Source of the DNA: Caulobacteraceae bacterium
Lineage (GTDB): Bacteria; Pseudomonadota; Alphaproteobacteria; Caulobacterales; Caulobacteraceae
Assembly (NCBI GenBank): GCA_947441065.1
Contig: CANESI010000022.1
Location: forward strand, 1-43,110
Length of the DNA: 43,110 nucleotides
Reading direction: 5' to 3'
The notes under the pieces are model-generated. The model worked only from the letters and a program-made list of their open reading frames with translations. It had not been told where the DNA came from and made no database searches. The stretch's first letter is position 1. The number at the start of each line of letters is the position of its first letter. Positions 8,758 through 18,600 of the stretch are shown here, piece by piece. Both the position numbers and the translations under genes were made by a program.

Positions 8758-9656
8758 GCGTCTGGTCCTTCTGGGGAGGTCGCGATGTCCTTCAATATGT
8801 GATCCAGCGCCTTTGTCCAAGCCATGGGTTGCCAATCGGCGAGACTCGCAAATTTCGAACTGTCTAGGCGAGAATTGGCAGGCCGCACCGCTGGGGTGGG
8901 ATAGTCGGCCGTGGTGATCGGTTTGACCCGTGCGCTCGCAAGGCCGAGAGCGCCTGAGCGCTCAAAGGTACCCGCCGCCAGATCGGCCCAACTGGCGTCA
9001 TCGGCTCCCCCGGCATGATAGATCCCGGCGCTTTGCGGGCTGTGCGCCAGAAAGTCCAGAGCCGCAAGCCCTGCCTGAGCGACGGACCTAGACCAGGTTG
9101 GCCTCCCGAACTGGTCAGCAACCACGCCGATCTCCTCGCGGCTCGCCGCCAAGCGCAGCATGGTCTTGACGAAGTTGCTGCCAAAGGCCCCCACGACCCA
9201 TGCGGTGCGAAGCACAATGGCCTTGCCGCCAGCAACCAAAACCGCCTGCTCCCCCGCCAGTTTCGATGCCCCATAGACCGACCGAGGGCCGGTCGCATCA
9301 TCTTCTTGGTAGGGCCGGTCCAAAAGGCCATCGAACACATAGTCGGTGGAATAGTGGATGAAGCTGATGTCTAGGCCTGCGCAGGCCTTCGCCATCTGGC
9401 CGGGGGCGTGGGCGTTAAGCTGGAGGGCCTCAGCCTCTTCCTGCTCGGCCCGGTCAACGGCTGTATAGGCTGCAGCATTGATCACGGCGCTGGGTTTGAT
9501 CTGAGCGATCAGAGCGGCGGGGTCGCCCCCATTGGCCAGATCTAGGGTCTCACGACCGGCAAAGACCATGGGGATCTGTTGGCTTCGAGACAGACGCGCC
9601 AACTCTTGGGCCACCTGCCCAGTCCGGCCAAAGACGAGGATCGGGGCGCTCTGCAT
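8754..9656 (-). CDS. rmlD: dTDP-4-dehydrorhamnose reductase
   Basis: Last step of dTDP-L-rhamnose synthesis: NAD(P)H-dependent reduction of dTDP-4-dehydrorhamnose. The 300-residue extended-SDR protein has the Rossmann motif [11 protein letters not shown], the [10 protein letters not shown] segment and a YGASKLAGE active site. The ATG at 9656, four bases after the rmlC stop, is chosen; a longer reading upstream would overlap rmlC. Its stop overlaps the rmlA start. Confidence 0.94.
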   Translation of the reverse strand: MQSAPILVFGRTGQVAQELARLSRSQQIPMVFAGRETLDLANGGDPAALIAQIKPSAVINAAAYTAVDRAEQEEAEALQLNAHAPGQMAKACAGLDISFIHYSTDYVFDGLLDRPYQEDDATGPRSVYGASKLAGEQAVLVAGGKAIVLRTAWVVGAFGSNFVKTMLRLAASREEIGVVADQFGRPTWSRSVAQAGLAALDFLAHSPQSAGIYHAGGADDASWADLAAGTFERSGALGLASARVKPITTADYPTPAVRPANSRLDSSKFASLADWQPMAWTKALDHILKDIATSPEGPDA

Positions 9657-9660
9657 AGGA

Positions 9661-10212
9661 TTAGAAGGGCGAGACGAAGGTCTTGAAGCCACCGGCCGCC
9701 CGATCCTTGTCGGCCAAGACCGCATCGGCTTCGCTTACCGGCCAGTCGATGGCGAGGTCAGGATCGTTCCAGACAATGGCCCCCTCCGCCTCAGCCGACC
9801 AATGTTCATTGACCAGATAGGCGACGTGGGTGTCGGGCTCGAGGGTACAAAAACCGTGGGCAAACCCGGCGGGTACCAGAATCTGGTTCCATTTATCTGC
9901 TGAAATCTCCGCGCCGACCCACTGACCATAGGTCGGCGAGCCTTTGCGAATATCGACGGCCACATCATAGATACGGCCTGATAGGACGCGGATCAGCTTG
10001 TCTTGAGCGAAGGGCGGGGCTTGGAAATGCAGGCCTCGAACCGTGCCAACGGGCCGCGACAGCGACTGATTTTCTTGGATGAAATCGATCTCGATACCGG
10101 CATTGCGCAGGGTGGCGCGGTTCCAGGTCTCACTGAAAAAGCCGCGATCATCGCCAAATTGGCGCGGCCACAGCAGTTTTACCTCAGGAAGGGCGAGCGA
10201 TTCGATGCGCAT
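9661..10212 (-). CDS. rmlC: dTDP-4-dehydrorhamnose 3,5-epimerase
   Basis: Converts dTDP-4-dehydro-6-deoxyglucose to dTDP-4-dehydrorhamnose. The 183-residue cupin has the usual length and the catalytic His in VRGLHFQAPPFAQDKLIRV, followed by VDIRKGSPTYGQW and the FAHGF motif. The ATG overlaps the rmlB stop by one base (TAATG), indicating translational coupling. Confidence 0.95.
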   Translation of the reverse strand: MRIESLALPEVKLLWPRQFGDDRGFFSETWNRATLRNAGIEIDFIQENQSLSRPVGTVRGLHFQAPPFAQDKLIRVLSGRIYDVAVDIRKGSPTYGQWVGAEISADKWNQILVPAGFAHGFCTLEPDTHVAYLVNEHWSAEAEGAIVWNDPDLAIDWPVSEADAVLADKDRAAGGFKTFVSPF

Positions 10213-11276
10213 TATGATTTTGACTTAGCATCGACGCCAAGGCGCTGGCCATCATAACGATCACGAAGGGGCTGCCACCAATCTCGATTGGCCAGATACC
10301 ATTGGACGGTCTTACGCAGGCCAGAGACGAAGTCATCTTGCGCCGCCCAGCCCAGTTCTGACTTCAGCTTGGTCGCGTCAATCGCATAGCGCTGATCGTG
10401 ACCGGGGCGGTCCTTGACAAAGGTGACGAGGCCTCGGCGCGGTCCTGTCGGCAGAGCGGGGGTCAGTTCGTCCAGCAGGTCGCAGACCGCGTGCACCACA
10501 TCCAGATTGGTCCGCTCATTATTGCCCCCGACATTATAGGTTTCGCCGGGTCGGCCCCTCGTCGCGATGAGGGTCAGGGCGCGGGCGTGATCGTCGACAT
10601 AGAGCCAGTCGCGGATGTTCAGGCCATTGCCATAGACCGGCAGGGGCTTGCCCTCCATCGCGTTCAAGATGGTCAGGGGCACGAGCTTTTCTGGAAAATG
10701 ATAGGGCCCGTAATTGTTCGAGCAGTTGGAGACCACCACCGGCAGGCCATAGGTATGGAACCAGGCCTTGGCCAGATGATCGGACGCGGCCTTCGAAGCC
10801 GAATAGGGCGAGCGCGGATCATAGGCCGTCGTCTCGTGGAAATGGCCCGTGTCACCAAGACTGCCATAGACCTCATCGGTCGAGACATGCAGATAGCGGA
10901 AGCCATCCTTCTTTGCCCCCTCAAGCCCGCGCCAATAGACCAGCGCCGCCTGCAGCATGACAAAGGAGCCCACCACATTGGTGAAGATGAAGGGATCGGC
11001 CCCATCGATGGACCGATCAACATGGCTTTCGGCGGCCAGATGCATGACCACATCCGGCTGAAACTGAGCAAAGGCCGCCGCCATGGCCGGAGCGTCAGTA
11101 ATATCGGCCTGCAGGAAACTATAAAGGTCTGAGTTTTTTACCGGATCGAGCGAGGCCAAGCTCGAGGCGTAGGTCAGCTTGTCAATATTGAGGACGGTGG
11201 CGTTCTCAGACAGGACCAGGTGGCGACAGACCGCTGAACCGATAAATCCTGCTCCTCCGGTAATCAAAACTCTCAT
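10212..11276 (-). CDS. rmlB: dTDP-glucose 4,6-dehydratase
   Basis: Second step of the rhamnose pathway: NAD-dependent dehydration of dTDP-glucose. At 354 residues it has the normal family length. It shows [13 protein letters not shown] (Rossmann), [31 protein letters not shown], the [10 protein letters not shown] catalytic Tyr/Lys and [13 protein letters not shown]. It is the first gene of the rmlB-C-D-A operon; the 204-base divergent region upstream, shared with the AGE-family gene, should carry its promoter. Confidence 0.95.
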   Translation of the reverse strand: MRVLITGGAGFIGSAVCRHLVLSENATVLNIDKLTYASSLASLDPVKNSDLYSFLQADITDAPAMAAAFAQFQPDVVMHLAAESHVDRSIDGADPFIFTNVVGSFVMLQAALVYWRGLEGAKKDGFRYLHVSTDEVYGSLGDTGHFHETTAYDPRSPYSASKAASDHLAKAWFHTYGLPVVVSNCSNNYGPYHFPEKLVPLTILNAMEGKPLPVYGNGLNIRDWLYVDDHARALTLIATRGRPGETYNVGGNNERTNLDVVHAVCDLLDELTPALPTGPRRGLVTFVKDRPGHDQRYAIDATKLKSELGWAAQDDFVSGLRKTVQWYLANRDWWQPLRDRYDGQRLGVDAKSKS

Positions 11277-11480
11277 AACTTGCCTAGACCACTATGTTTT
11301 CAGCGACTGATCCCTTGCCTTAACAGCCAAAAGGCCATTTTGGAACCCAAATTGACCCTAACGGTTGATCAAACATAGCCAATCATGCCAATCCATAGCC
11401 TCGGTAATTGGTACCCTATCCTCCAACCTCTAGACGCCTGACGGCGCCCTAGGGTCACGGCGGGAGTTTCGAGGCTAGTC
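11277..11480. promoter_or_regulatory. Divergent promoter region between rmlB and the AGE-family isomerase gene
   Basis: A 204-base AT-richer interval between two divergent nucleotide-sugar operons, so it must hold promoters for both. A TTGACC at 11352-11357 with CATAGC/ATAGCC 16-17 bases further is a possible rightward promoter, but the -10 is poor. No clear operator repeat is visible. Confidence 0.35.
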
Positions 11481-12653
11481 TTGTCTAATCTTCACCAAAT
11501 GCCTCTTTGGCCCAAGACCGTCAGTCTTTGTGAGGACCTGCGTCAATGGGCCGTCGGCCACGGCTATCCGGTCTGGGCAAGGCTGGGTCTAGATTATGAT
11601 CACGGCGGTTTCTTCGAGAAGATTGACCATTATGGAAACCCTGTCCTCTTGCCGAGGCGAGGCCGGGTTACGCCTAGGCAGCTCTATTGTTTCGCAATGG
11701 CAGCCGAATTGGGCTCAACCCTTGATGCCGATGCCATCTTGCAGGCCAGCGTCGAAACCTATCTGGAGCGCTTCTTTCGGCCTGATGGTCTGATCCGCAC
11801 GCTGGTCGACGCTGATGGCTCAGTGCTGGACGATTCGGTGTCGCTCTATGATCAGGCCTTTGGGCTCTTTGCGCTGGCCAGCGTCACCCGAACCCAGCCG
11901 CAGATCGTCGGCCTAGAGGCCCGCGCCAAGCGTCTGCTCGAGCAGCTCAAGGCGCGGCAGGCCAATGGCTTGGGCGGATTTGATGAGACCGCACCGCGCA
12001 CCCTCCCCCTCCAATCCAACCCCCATATGCATATTTTCGAGGCGACCTTAGCCTGGACCGAGGTCAGCAACGATCCGATCTGGCAGGCCCAAGCCGACGA
12101 GATTGCGGAACTGTGCCTGTCCAAGTTCATTGAGCCGCAACTGGGCTGCGTGCGGGAATATTTCGATGGGGACTGGAATGCGAGCGCGGGTGTTGAGGGC
12201 CTCAAGTTCGAGCCCGGTCACCAGTTCGAATGGGGCTGGCTGCTCCTTCGCTGGGGCAAGGCCAAGGCCCGACCAGACGCCATTGCTGCGGCCCGCAAGA
12301 TGATCGCCTTGGCTGACAGCCACGGCATCGATCCGGTCCGGGGCGTGGCCTATAATGTGCTGCTCAGTGACCTCAGCGTTCATGACGCTCAGTCTCGGCT
12401 ATGGCCGCAAACCGAGCGGATCAAGGCTGGGATCTTGTTGGCCCAGATGACTGGCGATGCGGACGCTCTGCGCGGCGTGGTCGAGGGGGCCCTTGGCCTT
12501 CTCAAATATCTCGATGTACCTATCAAGGGCCTTTGGCATGACCGCATGCAGCCCGATGGCAGTTTCATCGACGAGGCCGCGCCCGCCAGTTCATTTTACC
12601 ATATTATCTGCGCCATCGTGGAACTGCACCGGGCCGTGCAGGCCGAGGGCTAA
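11481..12653 (+). CDS. AGE-family sugar isomerase, probable mannose-6-phosphate isomerase
   Basis: A 390-residue (alpha/alpha)6-barrel protein of the N-acylglucosamine 2-epimerase/mannose isomerase family: GFFEKIDHYGNP near the N-terminus, RVTPRQLYCFAMAAELG, NPHMHIFEATLAW, FEPGHQFEWGWLLLRWG and a C-terminal LWHDRMQPDGSF. The His-rich motifs are those of the family's active site. It converges on manC with six bases between the stops and lies next to manB, so the likely role is fructose-6-phosphate to mannose-6-phosphate, replacing a classical ManA. The start is TTG 11481 with GAGG six bases upstream; ATG 11499 is an alternative. Confidence 0.8.
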   Translation: MSNLHQMPLWPKTVSLCEDLRQWAVGHGYPVWARLGLDYDHGGFFEKIDHYGNPVLLPRRGRVTPRQLYCFAMAAELGSTLDADAILQASVETYLERFFRPDGLIRTLVDADGSVLDDSVSLYDQAFGLFALASVTRTQPQIVGLEARAKRLLEQLKARQANGLGGFDETAPRTLPLQSNPHMHIFEATLAWTEVSNDPIWQAQADEIAELCLSKFIEPQLGCVREYFDGDWNASAGVEGLKFEPGHQFEWGWLLLRWGKAKARPDAIAAARKMIALADSHGIDPVRGVAYNVLLSDLSVHDAQSRLWPQTERIKAGILLAQMTGDADALRGVVEGALGLLKYLDVPIKGLWHDRMQPDGSFIDEAAPASSFYHIICAIVELHRAVQAEG

Positions 12654-12659
12654 GGCGCG

Positions 12660-13739
12660 CTAGGCCTTGGCCTCTCGCAAGGCCTTAATGGCGGCAATGG
12701 CCAGTTTCAAGTCCTGCGCCCGGTCCATCGGCAGGACGACCAGACCCTCAGAGGTCGAGACCACCACCAGATTATCGACCCCGATCACGGCCACGGGCGC
12801 GCCATCGCTCCAGACCAGACTGTTAGACGTTTCGATGGCCACAGCGTCGCCGTGCAGCAGATTAGCCGCAGCGTCCTTGGTCCCCAGCCGGTGAATCTCG
12901 CTCCAAGACCCGACATCGGCCCAGCCCATGGAACAGGGCGCAACGGCGGCCAGTTGGGTCTTTTCCATCACCGCAATATCGACCGGTTCAGACGGACAGA
13001 CGGCAAAAGCCTCCGCATTGAGCCGCACCACCCGGTCATGGGTCGCCGCCCGAGACCAGGATAGACCCGCCTGCTCGGCAATATTGGGGGCCAGCGCGGC
13101 CATCTCGCACAACATCACATCCGGCGCAAAGAGGAAGATACCGGCGTTCCAGACATAGTTCCCTTCGGCCAGATACTGTTCGGCACGCTCGCGACTGGGC
13201 TTTTCGGCAAAGCGGCGGACAGCGAAAACGCCCTCATCAAGCCGGTCGCCCTGCTGAATATAGCCATAGCCGGTCTCGGGACGGTCGGCCTCGATACCAA
13301 AGGTGACAATATGGTCGGCGGCGGTCCGGGCGGCGGCTTCAATGACCCTCATAAAGGCCTCTGGATCGGCGATAATATGGTCGGCGGGCAGGAGCAGGAC
13401 CAGGGACGAGGGGTCCAGATCACGCACCACCGCCGCTGCAATATATGCTGCCGCCGCCGTATTGCGGCCAAAGGGTTCCAGAACGATCTTGGCGGCGACC
13501 CGATCTACCGCCGCAAGCTGCTGATCAATCATGGCCAGATGGTCCTCGGCACAGATGATCACAGGATCCGCAAAGGCCAGCCCTCCCCAGTCCTGCGCGC
13601 GCAAAACCGTGTCCTGCAGCATGGTGCGCTCCGAGCCTAGGGCGTGGAACTGCTTGGGCATGCCCGGATGGGACAGGGGCCAGAGCCGCGTGCCTGCTCC
13701 GCCGCTCAAAATGACCGGGGTGATCTTGCAATTCGTCAA
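12660..13739 (-). CDS. manC: Mannose-1-phosphate guanylyltransferase
   Basis: Makes GDP-mannose from mannose-1-phosphate and GTP. The 359-residue protein has the LSGGAGTRLWP signature (11-21), the PGMPKQF segment (25-31), LLLPADHII and the FAEKPS motif. It lacks the C-terminal cupin mannose-6-phosphate isomerase domain of the ~470-residue bifunctional type, consistent with a separate isomerase gene (the convergent AGE-family gene). The start appears to be TTG 13739 without a strong ribosome binding site. It lies 48 bases downstream of the phosphomannomutase gene and is probably in one operon with it. Confidence 0.92.
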   Translation of the reverse strand: MTNCKITPVILSGGAGTRLWPLSHPGMPKQFHALGSERTMLQDTVLRAQDWGGLAFADPVIICAEDHLAMIDQQLAAVDRVAAKIVLEPFGRNTAAAAYIAAAVVRDLDPSSLVLLLPADHIIADPEAFMRVIEAAARTAADHIVTFGIEADRPETGYGYIQQGDRLDEGVFAVRRFAEKPSRERAEQYLAEGNYVWNAGIFLFAPDVMLCEMAALAPNIAEQAGLSWSRAATHDRVVRLNAEAFAVCPSEPVDIAVMEKTQLAAVAPCSMGWADVGSWSEIHRLGTKDAAANLLHGDAVAIETSNSLVWSDGAPVAVIGVDNLVVVSTSEGLVVLPMDRAQDLKLAIAAIKALREAKA

Positions 13740-13787
13740 GGCGCTGAACTTCCCAACTGAACGGGTCCCCGGTCTAGGCTATGATCC

Positions 13788-15287
13788 CTAGATCTCTTGA
13801 TTATAGGCCCCGACCTCTGGGCGCTTGGCCAGCCGAGGCTTTACCTCTTGATGGAACAGGGCGCGCATATCGTCAGCCGATTGGGTGCTCTCGACCACAA
13901 CCACGATCTCGGGCTTGTTGGACGAGGCGCGGACCAGAACCCAGCTACCGTCATCTAGGGCCACGCGCACCCCATTGACCGTGATCACGTCCTTGATCTT
14001 GCGACCGAGAATTTCGCCGCCTGCCGCCGCAAGGTCTTGGTACTCGCGGACGATCGCCTCGACCACGCCATACTTTACCTCATCGCCGCAATGGGGCGAC
14101 ATGGTCAGAGAGGTGAAGGCCACCGGCAGGGCCTTTTTCAGATCCGACAGTTTCTGGCCCGGATTACGATCCAGCATGGCCAAGATCGCCGCCGCCGCCG
14201 TCAGACCACAGTCATAGCCGCGCCCCAGATCGCCGGAGAGGAAGAAGTGGCCGGACTTTTCAAAGCCCGCCAAGGCTTTCAGCTCAGCGGTCTTGCGCTT
14301 GATATAGCTATGGCCGGTCTTCCAATAGACCGTCGTACAGCCATTGGCCGCCAGCACCGGATCGGTGGCATAGAGCCCCGTCGACTTCACATCGACAATG
14401 AAGGTGGCGCCGGGATTGAGCGGGGCCAAATCGCGGGCCAGCATCAGGCCGATCTTGTCGGCATAGATCTCTTCACCCTCATCATCAACGACGCCGCAGC
14501 GGTCACCATCCCCATCAAAGCCAAAGGCCAGATCGGCGCCGTGGGCGCGCACCGCCTCGGCCATGGCCATCAGCATGATATGGTCTTCGGGATTGGGGTT
14601 ATATTTCGGGAAGTTATAGTCGAGATCACAGTCCATCTCGATGACCTCAACCCCCATCGCCCGCAAGGCTTGCGGCGCGAAGGCACCGGCCGTGCCATTC
14701 CCGCAGGCGGCAATGACCTTGAGCGGGCGCTTGACCTGAACGCGCGACGCCGCATCGGCGATGAACCGCTCAGCGACCCCGTCAATCCGGGTCAGCGAGC
14801 CGCCCGGACGTTCGACAAAGCTACCGTTGGTGACAATGTCCTTCAAGCGGCCCATCTCGTCTGGGCCAAAGGTCAAGGGACGCTGGGCCCCCATCTTGAC
14901 CCCGGTCCAGCCATTTTCATTGTGGCTGGCCGTGACCATGGCCACGCAGGGCGCGTCCAGATCGAACTGGGCAAAATAGGCCGTTGGCGACAGGGCTAGG
15001 CCAATATCCAGCACATCACAGCCCGCCGCGATCAGACCCAGAGCGAGGGCCTGCTTGATCGACAGGGAATAGGACCGATAGTCGTGACCAATGACGATCT
15101 TGGACTGACCCAGCTCGTGAATATAGGTGCCAAGCCCCAGCCCTAGGGCCTGAATGCCCAGAAGGTTGATGTCCGGACCAAACAGCCACCGCGCATCATA
15201 TTCACGAAAGCCGGTGGCCTTGACCAGGGCTTCATTCTCATAGGCAGCCGTATTGGGAACCAGATCGGTACGAGGCTTGGCGAACAT
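13788..15287 (-). CDS. manB: Phosphomannomutase/phosphoglucomutase
   Basis: Interconverts hexose-6-phosphate and hexose-1-phosphate, feeding both GDP-mannose (via manC) and dTDP-rhamnose (via rmlA). The 499-residue alpha-D-phosphohexomutase shows the active-site phosphoserine loop TASHNENGWTGVK (Ser121), the Mg site GFDGDGDRCGVVD, the sugar-specificity loop and a C-terminal phosphate-binding RASSNKPEI. The AlgC-like family can act on both glucose and mannose phosphates, so the exact preference is not settled by sequence. It starts 53 bases after the alcohol dehydrogenase gene. Confidence 0.88.
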   Translation of the reverse strand: MFAKPRTDLVPNTAAYENEALVKATGFREYDARWLFGPDINLLGIQALGLGLGTYIHELGQSKIVIGHDYRSYSLSIKQALALGLIAAGCDVLDIGLALSPTAYFAQFDLDAPCVAMVTASHNENGWTGVKMGAQRPLTFGPDEMGRLKDIVTNGSFVERPGGSLTRIDGVAERFIADAASRVQVKRPLKVIAACGNGTAGAFAPQALRAMGVEVIEMDCDLDYNFPKYNPNPEDHIMLMAMAEAVRAHGADLAFGFDGDGDRCGVVDDEGEEIYADKIGLMLARDLAPLNPGATFIVDVKSTGLYATDPVLAANGCTTVYWKTGHSYIKRKTAELKALAGFEKSGHFFLSGDLGRGYDCGLTAAAAILAMLDRNPGQKLSDLKKALPVAFTSLTMSPHCGDEVKYGVVEAIVREYQDLAAAGGEILGRKIKDVITVNGVRVALDDGSWVLVRASSNKPEIVVVVESTQSADDMRALFHQEVKPRLAKRPEVGAYNQEI

Positions 15288-15340
15288 AGAGCTAATCCTT
15301 AGGGCCGTGCGGGACGAAGATCAGACGCAAGTTTCCGCGC

Positions 15341-16474
15341 CTAGAACACCGCCTCAACCAGGGCTTCATATTCTTCTGCCGTTGGCTTCTTCAGGGCCGA
15401 CAGATGGGCCAGATCGCCAAGGGCGTAGGAGACAATCTCTGGGAACATCTCGCGGGTAACGCCAAGGCTCGACAGTTTGGGAACAATGCCCAGACGCGCA
15501 TTCAACGCCGCAATCGCATCGGCCAGATCATCGGTTGGGGCCAGACCCATCACCCGTTTCAGCCGGGCATATTTCTCAGGCGCGGCGCCTTCCGAAAAGC
15601 GCAGGACGGCGGGCAGGAACAGGGCGTTAAGGGCACCGTGATGCAGCTTCAAGCCCGGCAGGCGACCGCAGGAGTGGGACAGGGCGTGAACCGCGCCCAG
15701 ACCCTTGGCAAAGGCCAGAGCCCCTTCGACCGAGGCCATCATCATATGCCAGCGGGCCTCGCGGTCAGAGCCGTCGGCAACGGCCTTTTCCAGCCAGCCC
15801 ATACCGATGGCGCGCTCAACGCCGTCATAGGCAATGGCTTCGAGCGGCGGATTGACGGTGGGAACCAAGATGGCCTCGATACAGTGCGTCACCGCGTCCA
15901 TACCTGTGGCGGCGGTCAGGCCAGCGGGCAGGCCCAAGGTCAGGTCCGGGTCGCAGATCGCCACGCCGGGGATCAGGTGCGGCGAGACAAAGGTCTCCTT
16001 GCGGCCATTGTTCAGCACGACCACCGCGCCGACCGAAACCTCTGAGCCCGTGCCAGAGGTGGTGGGGATGGCGATGATCGGGCAGGTCTTGGTGATCAGG
16101 CGCATGCCGCGCACCGATGCGCCGTACTTTTCCAGCGGGCCTTCGTGGCTGGCCATCAGGGCCACAGCCTTGGCAAGATCCATGCTCGAACCACCGCCCA
16201 GACCCACGACGCCGTCACAGTCATTGTCCTTAAAGACCTTGGTCGCCGCCGTGACACTATCCTCATCAGGATTGGGCGGGGTCTGATCGAAGACGGCGGC
16301 AAAGCCGGTCTCACCGGCCGCTGCCGTCACGGTCGCGACAATACCGGCGGCGACGAGGCCCTGGTCGGTGACCAGCATCGGCCGCTTGACCCCCTGCTGG
16401 GTCAGGCTGGAGGCCAGCTTCTGGATCGCGCCAGAATCAAAAATTGCGGTGTTAACGATCGACAGAACGGGCAT
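15341..16474 (-). CDS. Iron-containing alcohol dehydrogenase
   Basis: A 377-residue group III (Fe-dependent) alcohol dehydrogenase. It has the nucleotide-binding GLGGGSSMDLAKAVAL motif, TTSGTGSEVS, DAVTHCIEA and the metal-binding GAVHALSHSCG with its histidines. The start at ATG 16474 (MPVLSIVN) gives the family's normal N-terminus; a longer reading would run into the divergent ABC gene. The substrate is unknown. Upstream of manB on the same strand but without an obvious pathway link to sugar metabolism. Confidence 0.9.
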   Translation of the reverse strand: MPVLSIVNTAIFDSGAIQKLASSLTQQGVKRPMLVTDQGLVAAGIVATVTAAAGETGFAAVFDQTPPNPDEDSVTAATKVFKDNDCDGVVGLGGGSSMDLAKAVALMASHEGPLEKYGASVRGMRLITKTCPIIAIPTTSGTGSEVSVGAVVVLNNGRKETFVSPHLIPGVAICDPDLTLGLPAGLTAATGMDAVTHCIEAILVPTVNPPLEAIAYDGVERAIGMGWLEKAVADGSDREARWHMMMASVEGALAFAKGLGAVHALSHSCGRLPGLKLHHGALNALFLPAVLRFSEGAAPEKYARLKRVMGLAPTDDLADAIAALNARLGIVPKLSSLGVTREMFPEIVSYALGDLAHLSALKKPTAEEYEALVEAVF

Positions 16475-16635
16475 GACAGCTCTCACATTGTTGTAGCGCC
16501 ATTTGCCCTGACTTGGAGGGGAATGGAAAGGGGGGAGCAGAATCAAAAGGCGGGCATTTTGCCGCCTGAATGATTGCAACGGGCTGGGACGCAGGTAGAG
16601 TCGGTCTTTAGACCTAGATTTCAAGGATTTCGCGA

Positions 16636-18465
16636 TTGCCCTCCCCGACAACGCCCTCCACCGAACTGCCCGTGCTGGCGATTGATGATCTCAAGGTTAG
16701 CTTCCAGACCTTTGACGGCCAGATCGAGGCTGTGAAGGGTATTAGCCTCGCCGTGGCGCAAGGTGAATGTCTGGGCGTGGTGGGCGAGAGCGGCTCGGGC
16801 AAGAGCCAGACCTTCATGACCGCCATGGGTCTATTGTCGGCTAACGGCAAGGCGAGCGGATCGATCCGGTTCAAGGGCCAAGAGATCTTGGGTTTGGCCC
16901 CGGCCAAGCTCAATCAGATTCGCGGCTCCAAGATCGCCATGATCTTTCAAGACCCCCTCACTGCCCTGACGCCCCATGTGCGAATTGGCGAACAGATTGC
17001 CGAGCCCCTGCGCCTGCATTTTGGTCTCAGTGCACGCGACGCCATGGCCAAGGCCCGCGAATGGCTGGACAGGGTGCGCATTCCTGAGGCCGCACGGCGC
17101 CTCAACCAGTACCCCCATGAACTGTCCGGCGGCATGCGCCAACGGGTGATGATCGCCGGGGCCATGGCGGGCAATCCGGCCCTCTTGATTGCCGACGAGC
17201 CGACCACCGCGCTCGACGTGACCGTCCAGTCCGAAATTCTCGACCTGATGGATGAGCTCAAGCGTGAAACCGGTACCGCCATGGTGCTGATCACACACGA
17301 TATGGGCGTCATTGCCCGTATGGCTGACCGGGTCTGCGTGATGAAGAATGGGCTCTATGTCGAAGAGGGCCCTGCCCAAGCGATCTTTTCTGCGCCCCAA
17401 TCGGACTATACGCGCGAACTGCTGGCCGCCATTCCGCGCCTCGACCGCGCTGACCGAGGTGGCCGTCCCATGCTGGAACCGGTGGCCAAAGATGCGCCGG
17501 TGGTGGTCGAGGGTAAGGACATTAAGGTCTGGTTCCCGCTGGCCGATGGCCTATTCGCGCCCAAAAAGGTCCTGCGCGCTGTCGATGGGGTGAGCCTTCA
17601 GGTCCGCAAGGGCGAGACGCTCGGGGTTGTGGGCGAAAGCGGCTGTGGCAAGTCGACCCTGTCACGCGCTGTTCTGGGCCTGATCCCACCAACTGCCGGA
17701 TCGGTCACGGTCTTGGGAACCAACCTGACTGAGGCTGACCGCAAGGCGATGATGGCCGCGCGCAAGGACCTTCAGATCGTCTTCCAAGACCCACTGGCCA
17801 GCCTTGATCCGCGCATGACCATCGGCGATTCCATCGGTGAGCCCCTGCGCGTGTTCCGAGGCGATCTGAACCATGCCGGCCGCGAGCTTGAAGTTCGAGC
17901 CATGATGGAGCGGGCGGGCCTGTCCACCGACATGATCAACCGCTATCCGCACGAGCTTTCGGGGGGGCAGAACCAGCGCGTCGGTATCGCCCGCGCCATG
18001 ATCCTAAAGCCGCAACTGGTCATTTGTGACGAGGCGGTGTCTGCCCTCGATGTCTCGATCCGAGCCCAGATTATCGACCTGCTCATTTCCCTGCAAAAAG
18101 ATCTGGGCATGGCCATGGTCTTTATCAGCCATGACCTAGCGGTTGTGCGCGAGATCAGTCATCGGGTGATGGTGCTCTATATGGGCCGGGTCATGGAGGA
18201 GGCGAGCCGCGATCAGCTCTATAGCGACGCTCGTCATCCCTATACCCGCGCGCTTCTGACGGCAGCCCCCATTCCCGACCCGGCGCAAGAACGTAGTCGC
18301 CAGCGCGTGCGTCTGACCGGCGAGCCCCCCAGCCCGTTTGATCCCCTGTCGGGCCTAAGGTTCCTGCCGTCGCGCCTGCCCGTCCAGCCGTCAGACCCGA
18401 TCTATGTTCCGCAACTTCGCGAAGTCGAGCCGGGCCACCGGGTGGCGGAGTTTGATGCGGTCTAG
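16636..18465 (+). CDS. Fused double-ATPase of a peptide-type ABC importer (YejF/DppDF-like)
   Basis: A 609-residue cytoplasmic protein carrying two complete ABC ATPase domains, as in YejF or GsiA. Domain 1: Walker A GESGSGKS, signature LSGGMRQRV, Walker [13 protein letters not shown]. Domain 2: Walker [10 protein letters not shown], signature LSGGQNQRV, Walker [13 protein letters not shown]. The oligopeptide-type C-terminal extension ([12 protein letters not shown]) follows. The start is TTG 16636 with AAGGA eight bases upstream. No permease or binding-protein genes are adjacent, so its membrane partners must be elsewhere on the genome. Confidence 0.92.
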   Translation: MPSPTTPSTELPVLAIDDLKVSFQTFDGQIEAVKGISLAVAQGECLGVVGESGSGKSQTFMTAMGLLSANGKASGSIRFKGQEILGLAPAKLNQIRGSKIAMIFQDPLTALTPHVRIGEQIAEPLRLHFGLSARDAMAKAREWLDRVRIPEAARRLNQYPHELSGGMRQRVMIAGAMAGNPALLIADEPTTALDVTVQSEILDLMDELKRETGTAMVLITHDMGVIARMADRVCVMKNGLYVEEGPAQAIFSAPQSDYTRELLAAIPRLDRADRGGRPMLEPVAKDAPVVVEGKDIKVWFPLADGLFAPKKVLRAVDGVSLQVRKGETLGVVGESGCGKSTLSRAVLGLIPPTAGSVTVLGTNLTEADRKAMMAARKDLQIVFQDPLASLDPRMTIGDSIGEPLRVFRGDLNHAGRELEVRAMMERAGLSTDMINRYPHELSGGQNQRVGIARAMILKPQLVICDEAVSALDVSIRAQIIDLLISLQKDLGMAMVFISHDLAVVREISHRVMVLYMGRVMEEASRDQLYSDARHPYTRALLTAAPIPDPAQERSRQRVRLTGEPPSPFDPLSGLRFLPSRLPVQPSDPIYVPQLREVEPGHRVAEFDAV

Positions 18466-18600
18466 GCGCGCCGCCTATCTCAAAAACTCATGCGGCCCTT
18501 GGACCTGCCCGCAAAATTGCGGTAAAGCCCGCCCGTGGCGTCTTTGGCCATATTCCATTCCTGCCCTTAGATCTTTGGGCGCAGACCCTTCTGGCCTCTC

